Shown here: piece after piece, positions 52,986-62,350 of the stretch | Layout: each line of letters begins with the position of its first letter | Numbering within the stretch: the first letter of the stretch is position 1 | From: Ensifer sp. BR816 | GTDB taxonomy: Bacteria; Pseudomonadota; Alphaproteobacteria; Rhizobiales; Rhizobiaceae | DNA length: 64,000 nt | NCBI RefSeq assembly: GCF_000378985.1 | Contig: NZ_KB905370.1 | Location: 5,578,799-5,642,798, forward strand | Direction: 5' to 3' | The notes under the pieces: generated by a model | The model's database searches: none | What the model was told of the DNA's origin: nothing | The model's input: only the letters and a program-made list of their open reading frames with translations | Position numbers and translations under genes: made by a program

Positions 52986-54968
52986 CTAAAGCCTGATGCG
53001 GAAGCGGGCGAACCCGTCAGCACCGTCGCCGGCGTCTTCCACGGTGACGGCCTTGACGTCCGCCAGGAATTGCCTTGCCTTCGGGCTGCTGTCGAAGACG
53101 ACGCTGGTGTCCTTGAGCGGCAAAAACTTCCAGTTGGCGTCGGCCGACGGATTGATCGTCTTTTGCTCGACTATGTAGCGCACGATCACGTCGCGGTTGG
53201 TATCGGGAGCTACGAAGACGACCTTGTCGGCCGCGATCTCGGGGAAATGCCCGCCGCCGCCGGCGCGGTAGTTGTTGGTCGCCACGACGAATTTCTGGGC
53301 GGGGTCTATCGGCTTGCCGTCGAACTGCAGGTCGCGCATGCGGCTTGCCGAGGCGTTCACCAGATTGCCGTCCTTGTCGTATCTGGCCGGCTGAGAAAGA
53401 TCGATCTGGTAGGTGACGCCGTCGATCACGTCGAAATTATAGGACGGGAAGTCGCCGTTGATCAGGTTCGCGTCGGTCGATCCCGGCGTAATCTGGTTGA
53501 AGATGCCGGCAGACATTTCGAGCCAGTTGCGCACCTGCTCGCCGGTGATGACGACCGCCTGCACGGTATTGGGATAAAGGTAGAGATCAGCGACGTTCTT
53601 GATGGCGATGTCGCCGGCCGGAACATCCGTATAGTAGTCGGCGCCGCCGCGTCCGCCGGCCTTGAAGGGTGCAGCTGCCGACAGCACCGGCAGGTCCCTG
53701 TGCTCGGTGTCCTTCAGCATGTCGCGGATGTACCAGGTTTGTGCCTGGCTGACGATCTGCACCGAGGGATCGTCGGCGACGAGGGCGAAATAGGAGTAGA
53801 GCGGCGCGGAGGTCTTGCCGACCGGGGTTCGGACATAGGCGAGCGTCGCCTCGTGGTCCTTCTGCGCGGCGGCCAGCACTTCCGGCTTGTCGCCCACTTC
53901 GGCGATGACCTTCTTCTCCTCGCGCCGATAGATCGGCCGTGCTTCGCTCGTTGAACCGATCACGCGCCATGCGCCGCCATCGCGCTCGAGAAGCAGGTCG
54001 ATCAAGCCGAGATGGGAGCCCCAGAAGCCGCCCATCACGCCGGGTTTGCCGGAGATGAGGCCGGTCTTGTTGTCGAGGCCTGCGATCGCATCGAACTTCG
54101 GTCCGGGGAAATCGAGATGGCTGTGGCCGGTGACGATGGCGTCTATCCCGTCGATCGCGGCCAAAGGCACCGAGGCGTTTTCGAGGTTTTCGGCATAGGC
54201 TTGCTGTCCGATGCCGGAGTGGGAAAGGGCGATGACGATATCGGCCCCTTCCTCGCGCATCTGCGGCACCCAGGCTTCTGCGGCCTTGACGATGTCGCGG
54301 GCATTCGCCTTGCCTTCGAGGTTCTTGGCGTCCCAGGTCATGATCTGCGGCGGCACGAACCCGATCAGGCCGATGCGGATCGGGTGCTCCTCTCCGCCGC
54401 CGTCCTTCACCTTTCGGTCGAGGATGACGTAAGGCTTGAGGAAGAGCTCGTCCTGGCGGGCGCCGGCCGCAAGCGCGCCCTTGGTAAGGTTGGCGCAGAC
54501 GATCGGAAAGGTCGCCCCGTCCAGCACATTGAACATGAAGTCCAGGCCGTAATTGAACTCGTGGTTGCCAAGCGTGCCGCAATCGTAGCCGAGCACGTTC
54601 ATCGCCGCGATGATCGGGTGGACGTCGCCCTCCTTCATGCCGCGCTTATAGGCGATGTAATCGCCCATCGGGTTGCCCTGAAGGAAGTCGCCATTGTCGA
54701 CGAGCACGGCATTCGTTGCCTCGGCGCGGATCGCGTCGATGATCGAGGCGGTGCGTGCGAGGCCGAGCGTGTCGTTCGGCTTGTCGGCGTAATAGTCGTA
54801 GGGGAACACATGCACGTGCAGGTCGGTCGTCTCCATGATCCTGAGATGGGCCTGGTTGGCGGCGGCCCTGACGGAGAAGGGATGCAGCACGACGAGGGCG
54901 GAGGAGGCGGCCAGGCCACCGAGCAGGGCGCGGCGGGAAATGGGATGCAGTGCGGTCGTCGATGACAT
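52986..54968 (-). CDS. cpdB: Bifunctional 2',3'-cyclic-nucleotide 2'-phosphodiesterase/3'-nucleotidase (CpdB-like)
   Basis: 660 aa from the ATG at 54968; an ATG at 55016 is possible. A twin-arginine type signal is present near residues 11-30 (SRRALLGGLAASSALVVL). The calcineurin-like phosphoesterase domain has ETTDLHVHVFPYDYY, GTLGNHEFNYGLDF and GHSHLDFPG metal motifs. The C-terminal 5'-nucleotidase domain contains YNFDVIDGVTYQIDLS. The enzyme scavenges extracellular cyclic nucleotides and 3'-nucleotides in the periplasm. Confidence 0.94.
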   Translation of the reverse strand: MSSTTALHPISRRALLGGLAASSALVVLHPFSVRAAANQAHLRIMETTDLHVHVFPYDYYADKPNDTLGLARTASIIDAIRAEATNAVLVDNGDFLQGNPMGDYIAYKRGMKEGDVHPIIAAMNVLGYDCGTLGNHEFNYGLDFMFNVLDGATFPIVCANLTKGALAAGARQDELFLKPYVILDRKVKDGGGEEHPIRIGLIGFVPPQIMTWDAKNLEGKANARDIVKAAEAWVPQMREEGADIVIALSHSGIGQQAYAENLENASVPLAAIDGIDAIVTGHSHLDFPGPKFDAIAGLDNKTGLISGKPGVMGGFWGSHLGLIDLLLERDGGAWRVIGSTSEARPIYRREEKKVIAEVGDKPEVLAAAQKDHEATLAYVRTPVGKTSAPLYSYFALVADDPSVQIVSQAQTWYIRDMLKDTEHRDLPVLSAAAPFKAGGRGGADYYTDVPAGDIAIKNVADLYLYPNTVQAVVITGEQVRNWLEMSAGIFNQITPGSTDANLINGDFPSYNFDVIDGVTYQIDLSQPARYDKDGNLVNASASRMRDLQFDGKPIDPAQKFVVATNNYRAGGGGHFPEIAADKVVFVAPDTNRDVIVRYIVEQKTINPSADANWKFLPLKDTSVVFDSSPKARQFLADVKAVTVEDAGDGADGFARFRIRL

Positions 54969-55191
54969 GGCGGTCTCCGTATCCAAGCCCGGTTCGGGCG
55001 CATCAAGAACGTGCATGACGCTGGCAATAGTGCGCCGGCAGCGCAACCTGTCCGCGCGACTATGACGCACCGGAGCAGAACGACAAGCGGCGGAATCTTG
55101 CCTGTCTTTCGCCGTCTCATAGGCCGGTAAAGCTTTCTTCAATTTCTAGCTTTAAGGAACGGTCGAGTGAAAACGGAAGTCTCCTTCGCGC

Positions 55192-56439
55192 ATGCCAAAC
55201 GCCAATCTCATGCTCCTGCTTGCCGAGGCCTTGGTCTATGCCGCATCGATGATCGGGCTTCTGCACCTGCGTGCCCGTCTGGGGCTCGGCGTCTTCGTGG
55301 CTGCCCTCGGTGTCATGCATTTCATCGAGACTTACCTTGCCGCCGTTTTCTATGTTCAACTGCCGTTCGGGGTGATTTCTCCGGGCTCAGCCGTGTTCTT
55401 TTCCGGCAAACTCATGATGATCCTCCTCCTTTACGTGAAGGAGGATGCGGCGACGGTCCGCCAGCCGATTTACGGATTGCTCGCGGGCAACTTCCTGACA
55501 GTCGCGCTCAGCCTGCTTCTGAGGCGGCATGATACGGTCGCGATCGTCCCCGGTCGGTTCGCCGACATAGCCTTTATCGACGAGATGGGCTGGCTGATGG
55601 TCTGGGGCACGACGCTTCTCTATTTCGATTCCCTGATCATCATCCTGTTTTACGAGAAGCTGGGCCGATGGTTTCGCCGTTTCGTTACCATGCGGTTCCT
55701 GATCTGCGGCGTGGTCGTGCTGACCTTCGACCAGTTGGGCTTCTACGCCGCGCTCCGCTTCGTGAACGGTGCGCCCTGGGACGTGTTCTGGGGCGGGTGG
55801 ATGGCGAAGATGCTGGCGGCACCCTTCTATGCCGTTGCCATCGGCTTTTACCTCAATGCCTCGCGTCATACGTTCCTGGCGATTTCGGACCGGCCGCTCG
55901 GCGACGTCTTCAACGACCTGACGTTCCGCGAGCGCTATGAGGATCTGCTGTCGCGTTCAGGACATGACACCTTGACGGGGGCGCTGGACCGTGGCCGCTT
56001 CGAGGCCGAGGGGCAGCGGATGATCCGCGACGCGGCGGAGCAAAGCGCTCCGCTCAGCCTGATGCTGATCGATGTCGACCGCTTCAAGAGCGTCAACGAT
56101 CAGTTCGGCCACATGGAAGGCGATCGCGTGCTGCAGAAACTGGCCGAAACGGTCAAGGCGAAGCTTCAGCCCGCCGATCGCCTGTTCCGCTATGGCGGCG
56201 AGGAGTTCGTCGTGCTCTGCCCGGGACTGCCCTATGCGGGTGTCCATTCCCGCGCCGAGGACATACGGCTCGCCGTCTCCGCCGGCGTAAAGACGCCGAA
56301 CGGTCACCCGGTGACCACCAGCATAGGCGTATCAGCGACGCTTGCCGATGGCACAGGAATTCACGAACTGCTGGCGCAGGCGGATATTCGCCTCTATGCG
56401 GCCAAGAACACCGGCCGCGACCGCGTCGTTGGGCGCTGA
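55192..56439 (+). CDS. Membrane-bound diguanylate cyclase (GGDEF)
   Basis: 415 aa. The N-terminal 225 residues have about seven hydrophobic helices (LMLLLAEALVYAASMIGLLH, LIIILFYEKLGRWF and others) and act as a membrane sensor. The C-terminal GGDEF domain has HDTLTGALDRGRFEAEGQRM, IDVDRFKSVNDQFGHMEGD and an intact active site YGGEEFVVLCPG. The upstream RxxD inhibitory site is not obvious. It should make c-di-GMP. It converges on the aldR-like gene and is divergent from cpdB. Confidence 0.93.
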   Translation: MPNANLMLLLAEALVYAASMIGLLHLRARLGLGVFVAALGVMHFIETYLAAVFYVQLPFGVISPGSAVFFSGKLMMILLLYVKEDAATVRQPIYGLLAGNFLTVALSLLLRRHDTVAIVPGRFADIAFIDEMGWLMVWGTTLLYFDSLIIILFYEKLGRWFRRFVTMRFLICGVVVLTFDQLGFYAALRFVNGAPWDVFWGGWMAKMLAAPFYAVAIGFYLNASRHTFLAISDRPLGDVFNDLTFRERYEDLLSRSGHDTLTGALDRGRFEAEGQRMIRDAAEQSAPLSLMLIDVDRFKSVNDQFGHMEGDRVLQKLAETVKAKLQPADRLFRYGGEEFVVLCPGLPYAGVHSRAEDIRLAVSAGVKTPNGHPVTTSIGVSATLADGTGIHELLAQADIRLYAAKNTGRDRVVGR

Positions 56440-56451
56440 CCGGCGCGGCCG

Positions 56452-56913
56452 TCAGATCCCGACATTCGGGCGGTCGATGATCTCGCGCAGCGAGAAGCTC
56501 GAATTGATCTTCACCACGTGTGGCAGCGCCGACAGCCAATCGCGGTGAATGCGCTCATAGTCTTCGAGGTCCCGCGCTGCGACGCGCAGGATGTAGTCGT
56601 ATTCTCCAGACATCAGGTAGCAGACCAGCACGTTGGGGCAGAGCTTGACGGCCGACTCGAATTCGGCGAGCGTCTTGGCGAATTGGCCTGATAGCGAAAT
56701 GTGCACGATGACCATGATCTTGTAGTCGAGCGCCTTGTGCGCAATGCGGGCGTGGTAGCCTGCAATCGTGCCGTCTTTCTCAAGGATGTCGACCCGCCGC
56801 GAGCAGGCGGATGGCGATAGCCCGACCTTGGCGGCGAGATCGGCGTTCGAGATTCTGCCTTCCTGCTGCAGGATCCGCAAAATCGAACGATCAATGGCAT
56901 CCAGCGCGCCCAT
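56452..56913 (-). CDS. Lrp/AsnC family regulator, AldR-like
   Basis: 153 aa. The N-terminal HTH reads LDAIDRSILRILQQEGRISN and ADLAAKVGLSPSACSRRVDI. The C-terminal RAM (ACT-like) domain has CYLMSGEYDYILRVAARDLE and ends HVVKINSSFSLREI. It is divergently transcribed from ald across 155 bases. In Rhizobium leguminosarum the equivalent AldR activates alanine dehydrogenase, so the same arrangement is likely here. Confidence 0.93.
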   Translation of the reverse strand: MGALDAIDRSILRILQQEGRISNADLAAKVGLSPSACSRRVDILEKDGTIAGYHARIAHKALDYKIMVIVHISLSGQFAKTLAEFESAVKLCPNVLVCYLMSGEYDYILRVAARDLEDYERIHRDWLSALPHVVKINSSFSLREIIDRPNVGI

Positions 56914-57068
56914 TCGTGCATTCCCTCAAAAATATCGTAGGATCTGCAATAATCGACGAAATTCATGCATCGAAGGACGCGTCTTTGCAAGGACATTCTC
57001 GACGCGATCTGTTTTCCTTATCTGATCATCAATGCTGCGCAAGCGCACAGACAGGAGAGGAACGCAAG

Positions 57069-58187
57069 ATGCGTGTCGGTTGCCCGAAGGAAATCAAAAA
57101 TCATGAATACAGGGTCGGCCTGACGCCCGGATCGGTACGGGAATACATCGCCCACGGCCATGAGGTGATCATCGAAACGAAAGCCGGGGCGGGGATCGGG
57201 GCGGATGACGACGCCTATCGCGCCGCCGGCGCGAGGATCGTCCCGACGGCCAAGGAAGTGTTCGAAAAATCGGACATGGTCGTCAAGGTCAAGGAGCCGC
57301 AGCCCTCCGAATGGACGCAGCTGCGCGACGGCCAAATTCTCTACACTTATCTTCATCTGGCACCGGATCCCGAGCAGACGAGGGGATTGCTGAACTCGGG
57401 TGTGACCGCGGTCGCCTATGAGACGGTAACGGATGAGCGCGGCGGCTTGCCGCTGCTTGCTCCGATGTCCGAAGTGGCCGGTCGTCTCGCCATCCAGGCC
57501 GGCGCGACCTCTCTTCAAAAGGCCAATGGCGGCCGTGGCATCCTGCTCGGCGGGGTGCCGGGCGTGTTGCCTGCCAAGGTGGCGATCATCGGCGGTGGCG
57601 TCGTCGGTCTGCACGCGGCAAAAATGGCCGTCGGTCTAGGTGCCGACGTTTCGATCATCGATCGGTCGATCCCGCGTCTGCGCCAACTCGACGACATTTT
57701 CAACGGCCGCATTCATACCCGCTATTCGACGATCGACGCGCTGGAGGAGGAAGTGTTTGCCGCCGACCTGGTGATCGGCGCCGTGCTGATCCCGGGTGCC
57801 GCCGCGCCGAAGCTCGTCACGCGCGAAATGCTGTCGGGCATGAAGAAGGGGGCGGTGATCGTCGACGTCGCGATCGACCAGGGCGGCTGCTTCGAGACCT
57901 CCCACGCCACGACCCATTCCGAGCCGACCTATGAGGTCGACGGCATCGTGCATTATTGCGTCGCCAATATGCCGGGCGCCGTGCCGATCACCTCGGCCCA
58001 CGCGCTCAACAATGCGACGCTCTATTACGGCCTTCAGCTTGCCGATCGCGGCCTCAAGGCGATCGCCGAGGACCGGCATTTGCGGGCGGGCCTGAACGTT
58101 CATCGCGGCCGGGTGACGAATGCGCCGGTCGCCGAGGCGCTCGGCTATGATTCCCATGCGCCGGAGAGCGTGCTCAACGTGGCCTGA
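57069..58187 (+). CDS. ald: Alanine dehydrogenase
   Basis: 372 aa. The N-terminal [20 protein letters not shown], the [11 protein letters not shown] stretch with the catalytic Lys region, and the NAD-binding [20 protein letters not shown] are diagnostic. Later [20 protein letters not shown] and [20 protein letters not shown] are conserved. It interconverts L-alanine with pyruvate and ammonium; in bacteroids it can make alanine from fixed nitrogen. A 28-base perfect palindrome lies after the stop. Confidence 0.97.
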   Translation: MRVGCPKEIKNHEYRVGLTPGSVREYIAHGHEVIIETKAGAGIGADDDAYRAAGARIVPTAKEVFEKSDMVVKVKEPQPSEWTQLRDGQILYTYLHLAPDPEQTRGLLNSGVTAVAYETVTDERGGLPLLAPMSEVAGRLAIQAGATSLQKANGGRGILLGGVPGVLPAKVAIIGGGVVGLHAAKMAVGLGADVSIIDRSIPRLRQLDDIFNGRIHTRYSTIDALEEEVFAADLVIGAVLIPGAAAPKLVTREMLSGMKKGAVIVDVAIDQGGCFETSHATTHSEPTYEVDGIVHYCVANMPGAVPITSAHALNNATLYYGLQLADRGLKAIAEDRHLRAGLNVHRGRVTNAPVAEALGYDSHAPESVLNVA

Positions 58188-58200
58188 GCGGATAGCTCAA

Positions 58201-58228
58201 CCGGCCCGGCGCTGTACCGCCGGGCCGG
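58201..58228. terminator. Bidirectional terminator candidate between ald and the DUF1203 gene
   Basis: CCGGCCCGGCG pairs perfectly over 11 bases with CGCCGGGCCGG around CTGTAC. It lies between convergent genes. No T run on either side, so termination is inferred from stem and position. Confidence 0.6.
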
Positions 58229-58231
58229 CCC

Positions 58232-58699
58232 TCAGGCCGCCTCTATGCGGCACTGATAGCAATTGTATTTGGCGGAGCGCACATGCACATAGGCAACGTC
58301 CGGCTGCGCCAGCAAATCTTCCGCCCGTTGCTCGAGCATTTCCGCAGCGACGATACCGCCCGTCCCGTAGACGATGCGCTCGTCGGCGCCGTATCCACGA
58401 AGCAGGTAATCCTTGCTGGATGTAAGGATGGGCGGAACCGAGGACCCATCCGGCGCCGGGCATTGATCGGCATGCATGAAGATCGGCCCCGTTTCTGCGT
58501 AAGGCTGGGCTGATGTAAAGGGCCGGTAGGCGAGGATCAGGTAGGCCTGCCCCTCCTCGACATTGCGCAGACAGTGCCGGCACGGAACGCCGACGCCGTC
58601 AGAGATGTGCCGCTCCGGCAGATTGCCGTAGGCATCCCGACCACCCTGCCGCAGCTGTTCCGCATCAATTTCAGGCATCGCGATGTAACGCAGGCTCAT
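58232..58699 (-). CDS. DUF1203 family protein with paired CxxC motifs
   Basis: 155 aa from the ATG at 58699 with GGAGA upstream. It matches the DUF1203 pattern GVPCRHCLRNVEEGQAYLIL, then PYAETGPIFMHADQC and the C-terminal KYNCYQCRIEAA. Two CxxC pairs, one at about 40-43 and one near the C-terminus, plus Cys and His in between, could bind a metal. Function unknown. It is separate from the cysK operon by 86 bases. Confidence 0.85.
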   Translation of the reverse strand: MSLRYIAMPEIDAEQLRQGGRDAYGNLPERHISDGVGVPCRHCLRNVEEGQAYLILAYRPFTSAQPYAETGPIFMHADQCPAPDGSSVPPILTSSKDYLLRGYGADERIVYGTGGIVAAEMLEQRAEDLLAQPDVAYVHVRSAKYNCYQCRIEAA

Positions 58700-58785
58700 T
58701 GCCGTCTCCTCGTCGTTTTGTAGCTTCGAGAAGAATGGCTCCTTGCGTGGGGTTGCGACACCCGAAACTTGCCCGAGGAGATTGC

Positions 58786-59358
58786 TCAGAGCTTCTTCGC
58801 GAAGGTGAGCAGCTCGTCGTCGCTCAGAGGTCGAACGATCGCCTGCCGCGTCGCGACCGGGGAAAAGCCGAACTGTTGATAGAGCTGCAGGGCGCGAGGA
58901 TGGTCGAGGCTGTTCGTCGTGACCGTGACCTTGCGCGGGTCCATCGCCCAGGCAGCAAACAAGGTCTGCAGCAGGAACCATTTGCCGAGGCCAAGGCCGA
59001 GCGCATGTTCCATGAGGCCGAAATGGGTGAGCTCGATGACGTCGCCATCGCGCTGCTGCAGTTCGAAGAAGCCGGCGGGCGCACCATTGACGTAAAGGAC
59101 CGTCAGGGTCGTCTTCTTGTCGTGGAGCACCGTCGCCAGGTCTTCGTCGCTCATCCGCAGCCGCTCCGCCCAGTGCCAGCGCTTGCCGACGCGCAGATAC
59201 AGGAAGCGGTAATAGGGAAGCGGAATGTCGGACACGCGCAGGATCGCGGTGTGGATATTGACGGGCACCGGCAGGCTCTGTTTCGGCGGCGACGTCATCT
59301 CGAGTTCAGTCACATGTGCCGTGATCGCACCAGGCTTCGATCCTTGCATGGCTTTCAC
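58786..59358 (-). CDS. GNAT family N-acetyltransferase
   Basis: 190 aa. Motif A is LGLGKWFLLQTLFAAW, preceded by the GFFELQQRDGDVIELTHFGL strands and followed by VTTNSLDHPRALQLYQQFGF. The start overlaps the stop of sseA by 4 bases, so it is the last gene of the cysK-alaX-sseA unit. The acceptor is unknown. Confidence 0.87.
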   Translation of the reverse strand: MKAMQGSKPGAITAHVTELEMTSPPKQSLPVPVNIHTAILRVSDIPLPYYRFLYLRVGKRWHWAERLRMSDEDLATVLHDKKTTLTVLYVNGAPAGFFELQQRDGDVIELTHFGLMEHALGLGLGKWFLLQTLFAAWAMDPRKVTVTTNSLDHPRALQLYQQFGFSPVATRQAIVRPLSDDELLTFAKKL

Positions 59359-60218
59359 TCTCTACCGATGGCGACCGGGGTATCGGGCCGGCCGCCCCAT
59401 TCCGACCAGGAACCATCATAGAGCGTATTGTCCGTATGTCCCAATGATTGAAGCGCAAGCGTGATGATTGCGGCGGTCACGCCGGACCCGCAGGTCGTGA
59501 CGACCGGCTTGGACAGGTCGACGCCGGCATTTGCGAAGGCCTGGCGCAACGCCTCGAGGCTCTTGAGCTTGCCGCCTTCGGAAAAGACGCCGGAGGGAAG
59601 GCTTCTGGCGCCGGGCATGTGACCCGATCGCATGCCCGCGCGAGGCTCCGCTTCTTCTCCGCTGAAGCGTCCGGCGCTACGCGCATCGGCGATCTGGGCA
59701 AGGCGGTTCTCGACGGTCTCCTTCATCCGCTCGAAGGACGTGACGGCTTTCGCGTCGAACCTTGCATGGAAGGTGCGCGGCGCGGGGCTCGGGACCTCGG
59801 CGGTCGTCGGTCTTCCCTCCGCCTTCCAGCCGTCCATGCCGCCGTCAAGGACGAAGACATTGGTCGCACCCATGACGCGGAACATCCACCAGACCCGGGG
59901 GGCGGTGAAGATGCCGGGTCCGTCATAGACGACAATGGTGTCGTCCTCGCCGATACCCATGGCCCCGACGGCTTCGGCGAAAGCAGCCGGTGAGGGCAGG
60001 GTATGTGGCAACCCGCTTGTCTGGTCGGCGATCGCGTCCTGGTCAAAGAAGATCGCTCCGGGAATATGCGCCGTTTTGTATTCCGCCTTGGGGTCACGCT
60101 TTTGCGCCGGCAGGTACCAGGCGGCATCGACGATCTTGACCTTGGGGTCGCTGAGGTGCTGCTCGAGCCAGTCTGCGGAAACGACGAAGGCGCTTTTCTT
60201 GTTGTTCTCGTTGATCAT
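59355..60218 (-). CDS. sseA: 3-Mercaptopyruvate sulfurtransferase
   Basis: 287 aa with two rhodanese domains. The first has DAAWYLPAQKRDPKAEYKTA and HIPGAIFFDQD. The second carries the active Cys243 in TTCGSGVTAA, the CGSGVTA loop that separates mercaptopyruvate from thiosulfate sulfurtransferases. It moves sulfur from 3-mercaptopyruvate to acceptors such as thioredoxin or cyanide. It sits between alaX and the GNAT gene, 18 bases after alaX. Confidence 0.95.
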   Translation of the reverse strand: MINENNKKSAFVVSADWLEQHLSDPKVKIVDAAWYLPAQKRDPKAEYKTAHIPGAIFFDQDAIADQTSGLPHTLPSPAAFAEAVGAMGIGEDDTIVVYDGPGIFTAPRVWWMFRVMGATNVFVLDGGMDGWKAEGRPTTAEVPSPAPRTFHARFDAKAVTSFERMKETVENRLAQIADARSAGRFSGEEAEPRAGMRSGHMPGARSLPSGVFSEGGKLKSLEALRQAFANAGVDLSKPVVTTCGSGVTAAIITLALQSLGHTDNTLYDGSWSEWGGRPDTPVAIGRE

Positions 60219-60236
60219 TGTCGTTCCTCCATGGAT

Positions 60237-60986
60237 TCAAGGGGCAGCACGGTCTTCCGGTGTTCCGAAACGGATACGGAAGCGCCGGTTCTCCTTACCC
60301 TTCTTCTCGATCTTGGCGATGTGAATAGCGCCGACTTCCTGCGTCTCCGAAACGTGCGTGCCGCCGCAAGGCTGGCTGTCGACCGAAGAGTTGTCGCCGA
60401 TGCACACGAGGCTCACCCGCCCCATGCCGACGGGCGGGCGGACATTCTTGGATTTGACGATTCCCGGATTGGCGGCAAGTTCCTCGTCCGTGATCCATTG
60501 GACATAGACCGGGTGATTCTCCTCGACGAGCTTCATCAGGGCCGCCGTCACCTCGTCCTTGTCGATCGTCTCGCTCATGTCGAAATCGACACGGCTCTCT
60601 TCCTCGCCGACTGCGGCGCCCGTGACAGGGTAGGGGCAGACGACCGAGAGCAGGTGGCATGCCGTGTGCATGCGCATCAGCCGGTAGCGGCGCGGCCAGT
60701 CGACGTGAAGAACAAGCTTCTCGCCCACCGTCAGTGGTGCTTGTTGATCGGCCGGGACATGCACGATGACTTCCTTGGTCGCGCCATGCCGCGTGTCCAC
60801 GATCGGAATACGGCTGCCGTCTTCCCGCTCGAAGAAGCCGGTGTCGCCGGGTTGGCCGCCGGACGTCGCATAGAAACAGGTCTGGTCGAGCTCGATCCCG
60901 CCGTCTTCTAGGACTGCCGTGACGCTTGCTTCGCAGGTCGAGAGGTAGAAATCCTCACGGAAGAGGGCGGTCACGGTGCTGGTCAT
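60237..60986 (-). CDS. Alanyl-tRNA editing protein (AlaX-like)
   Basis: 249 aa. It resembles the editing domain of AlaRS, detached from the synthetase: an N-terminal TVTALFREDFYLSTCEASVT, then the zinc-binding HxxxH in RMHTACHLLSV, and the third ligand region QPCGGTHVSETQEVG. The protein should hydrolyse Ser- or Gly-tRNA(Ala) in trans. The stop of cysK lies 9 bases upstream and sseA starts 18 bases downstream, so it is in the middle of a cysteine-metabolism operon. Confidence 0.9.
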   Translation of the reverse strand: MTSTVTALFREDFYLSTCEASVTAVLEDGGIELDQTCFYATSGGQPGDTGFFEREDGSRIPIVDTRHGATKEVIVHVPADQQAPLTVGEKLVLHVDWPRRYRLMRMHTACHLLSVVCPYPVTGAAVGEEESRVDFDMSETIDKDEVTAALMKLVEENHPVYVQWITDEELAANPGIVKSKNVRPPVGMGRVSLVCIGDNSSVDSQPCGGTHVSETQEVGAIHIAKIEKKGKENRRFRIRFGTPEDRAAP

Positions 60987-60994
60987 CGCAAAGG

Positions 60995-62035
60995 CTATCC
61001 GACTGGTTCGTATGGAACGGTGATGTTCGAACTTCTGTTCAGCCAGGCTGGGACCGGCAGGCTTTTCGAGGCAAGGAAGTCCGGATTGAAGAGCTTCGAC
61101 TGATAGCGGTTACCATAGTCGCAGAGGATCGTCACGATCGTATGTCCGGGTCCGAGCTCGCGGGCCAGTCGAACCGCACCGGCAATATTGATGCCGGTAG
61201 ACCCGCCGACGCAGAGGCCTTCCCTTTCGATGAGGTCGAAGACGTAGGGTACGGCCTCCGAATCGGGAATCTGGTAGGCGAAATCGGGCGTGAAGCCTTC
61301 GAGATTGGCAGTGACGCGGCCTTGGCCGATGCCCTCGGTGATCGAGCTGCCGCTCGCCTTCAGCTCGCCATGGGCATAGTAGTTGAAAAGTGCCGCGCCT
61401 TCCGGATCGGCAATGCCGATCTTGACCGCGGGGTTCTTGGCGCGCAATCCCTGCGCCACGCCGGCAAGCGTTCCGCCCGAACCGACGGCGCAGATGAAGC
61501 CGTCGACCTTGCCGTCGGTGTCGCGCCAGATTTCCGGCGCGGTCGTCTGCACATGCGCCTCGCGGTTCGCGACGTTGTCGAACTGGTTCGCCCAGATGGC
61601 ACCGTTCGGATCGGTCTTGGCGAGTTCGGCCGCCAGCCGCCCGGAAACCTTCACGTAGTTGTTGGGGTTCTTGTAGGGCACCGCGGGAACCTCGACCAAC
61701 TCGGCGCCGAGCAACCGCAACGCGTCCTTCTTTTCCTGGCTCTGCGTTTCGGGGATCACGATGACGGTACGATAGCCGAGCGCGCTGCCGACGACCGCCA
61801 GCCCGATGCCGGTGTTGCCGGCCGTTCCTTCGACGATCACGCCGCCAGGGCGCAACTGGCCGGCCTTCTCGGCCTCGCGAATGATCCAGAGTGCTGCCCG
61901 GTCCTTCACCGACTGCCCGGGATTGAGGAATTCCGCCTTGCCGAGGATGGTGCAACCGGTGGCCTCGGAAACGGCATTGAGCCTGATCAACGGCGTATTG
62001 CCAATGGCTTCGAGCACGGACGGATAGACACTCAT
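60995..62035 (-). CDS. cysK: Cysteine synthase family protein (PLP-dependent, O-acetylserine sulfhydrylase type)
   Basis: 346 aa from the ATG at 62035. The PLP Lys is residue 44 in FLNPGQSVKDRAAL; the substrate loop is EGTAGNTGIGLAVVGSALGY and the phosphate loop CAVGSGGTLAGVAQGL. It is about 20 residues longer than E. coli CysK, with a C-terminal extension ending in TVPYEPVG. It makes cysteine from O-acetylserine and sulfide. It heads the operon with alaX, sseA and a GNAT gene. Confidence 0.93.
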   Translation of the reverse strand: MSVYPSVLEAIGNTPLIRLNAVSEATGCTILGKAEFLNPGQSVKDRAALWIIREAEKAGQLRPGGVIVEGTAGNTGIGLAVVGSALGYRTVIVIPETQSQEKKDALRLLGAELVEVPAVPYKNPNNYVKVSGRLAAELAKTDPNGAIWANQFDNVANREAHVQTTAPEIWRDTDGKVDGFICAVGSGGTLAGVAQGLRAKNPAVKIGIADPEGAALFNYYAHGELKASGSSITEGIGQGRVTANLEGFTPDFAYQIPDSEAVPYVFDLIEREGLCVGGSTGINIAGAVRLARELGPGHTIVTILCDYGNRYQSKLFNPDFLASKSLPVPAWLNRSSNITVPYEPVG

Positions 62036-62350
62036 GTTGGAAAACCTCACGCTGGACGGAACGAACGCCGGGCCTCAGCCAAGCATTAACCTCGACGAAC
62101 GGCAAGCGATAAACATTTGGTTTAAGAGCAGGATCGCCGAAATATTGGCGTGTTTTCGGCTCAGTCTGTTCAACAGGCAAGAAATAGCGTTTCGCCGCTT
62201 TCCTGTCGCGGGCAAAAATCGTCTCCGCTGCCAGTTCGGCGCGCGGAAAGCGAAAGGTGCAGGCAGGATTTGCCGTCGGAGAGGCAACCGGCTCGGACGT
62301 GCCGAGCCTTTCGGGAAGCGCGGGCTTCCCGATCGACGCGCGAGGACGAA
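62036..62350. other. Divergent intergenic region between cysK and the SDR gene
   Basis: 315 bases that must contain both promoters. A small palindrome CTGTTCAACAG lies at about 62167-62177. In-frame sequence upstream of the SDR start is Arg/Ser-rich and not conserved. No gene seen. Confidence 0.5.

Noticed and set aside
50627..53023. Very long open frame (about 798 codons) antisense to ilvA and the HlyU-like gene
   Set aside because: It is the mirror of strongly conserved genes, is Arg/Asp/Gly-rich without any domain, and such frames are common in high-GC DNA.
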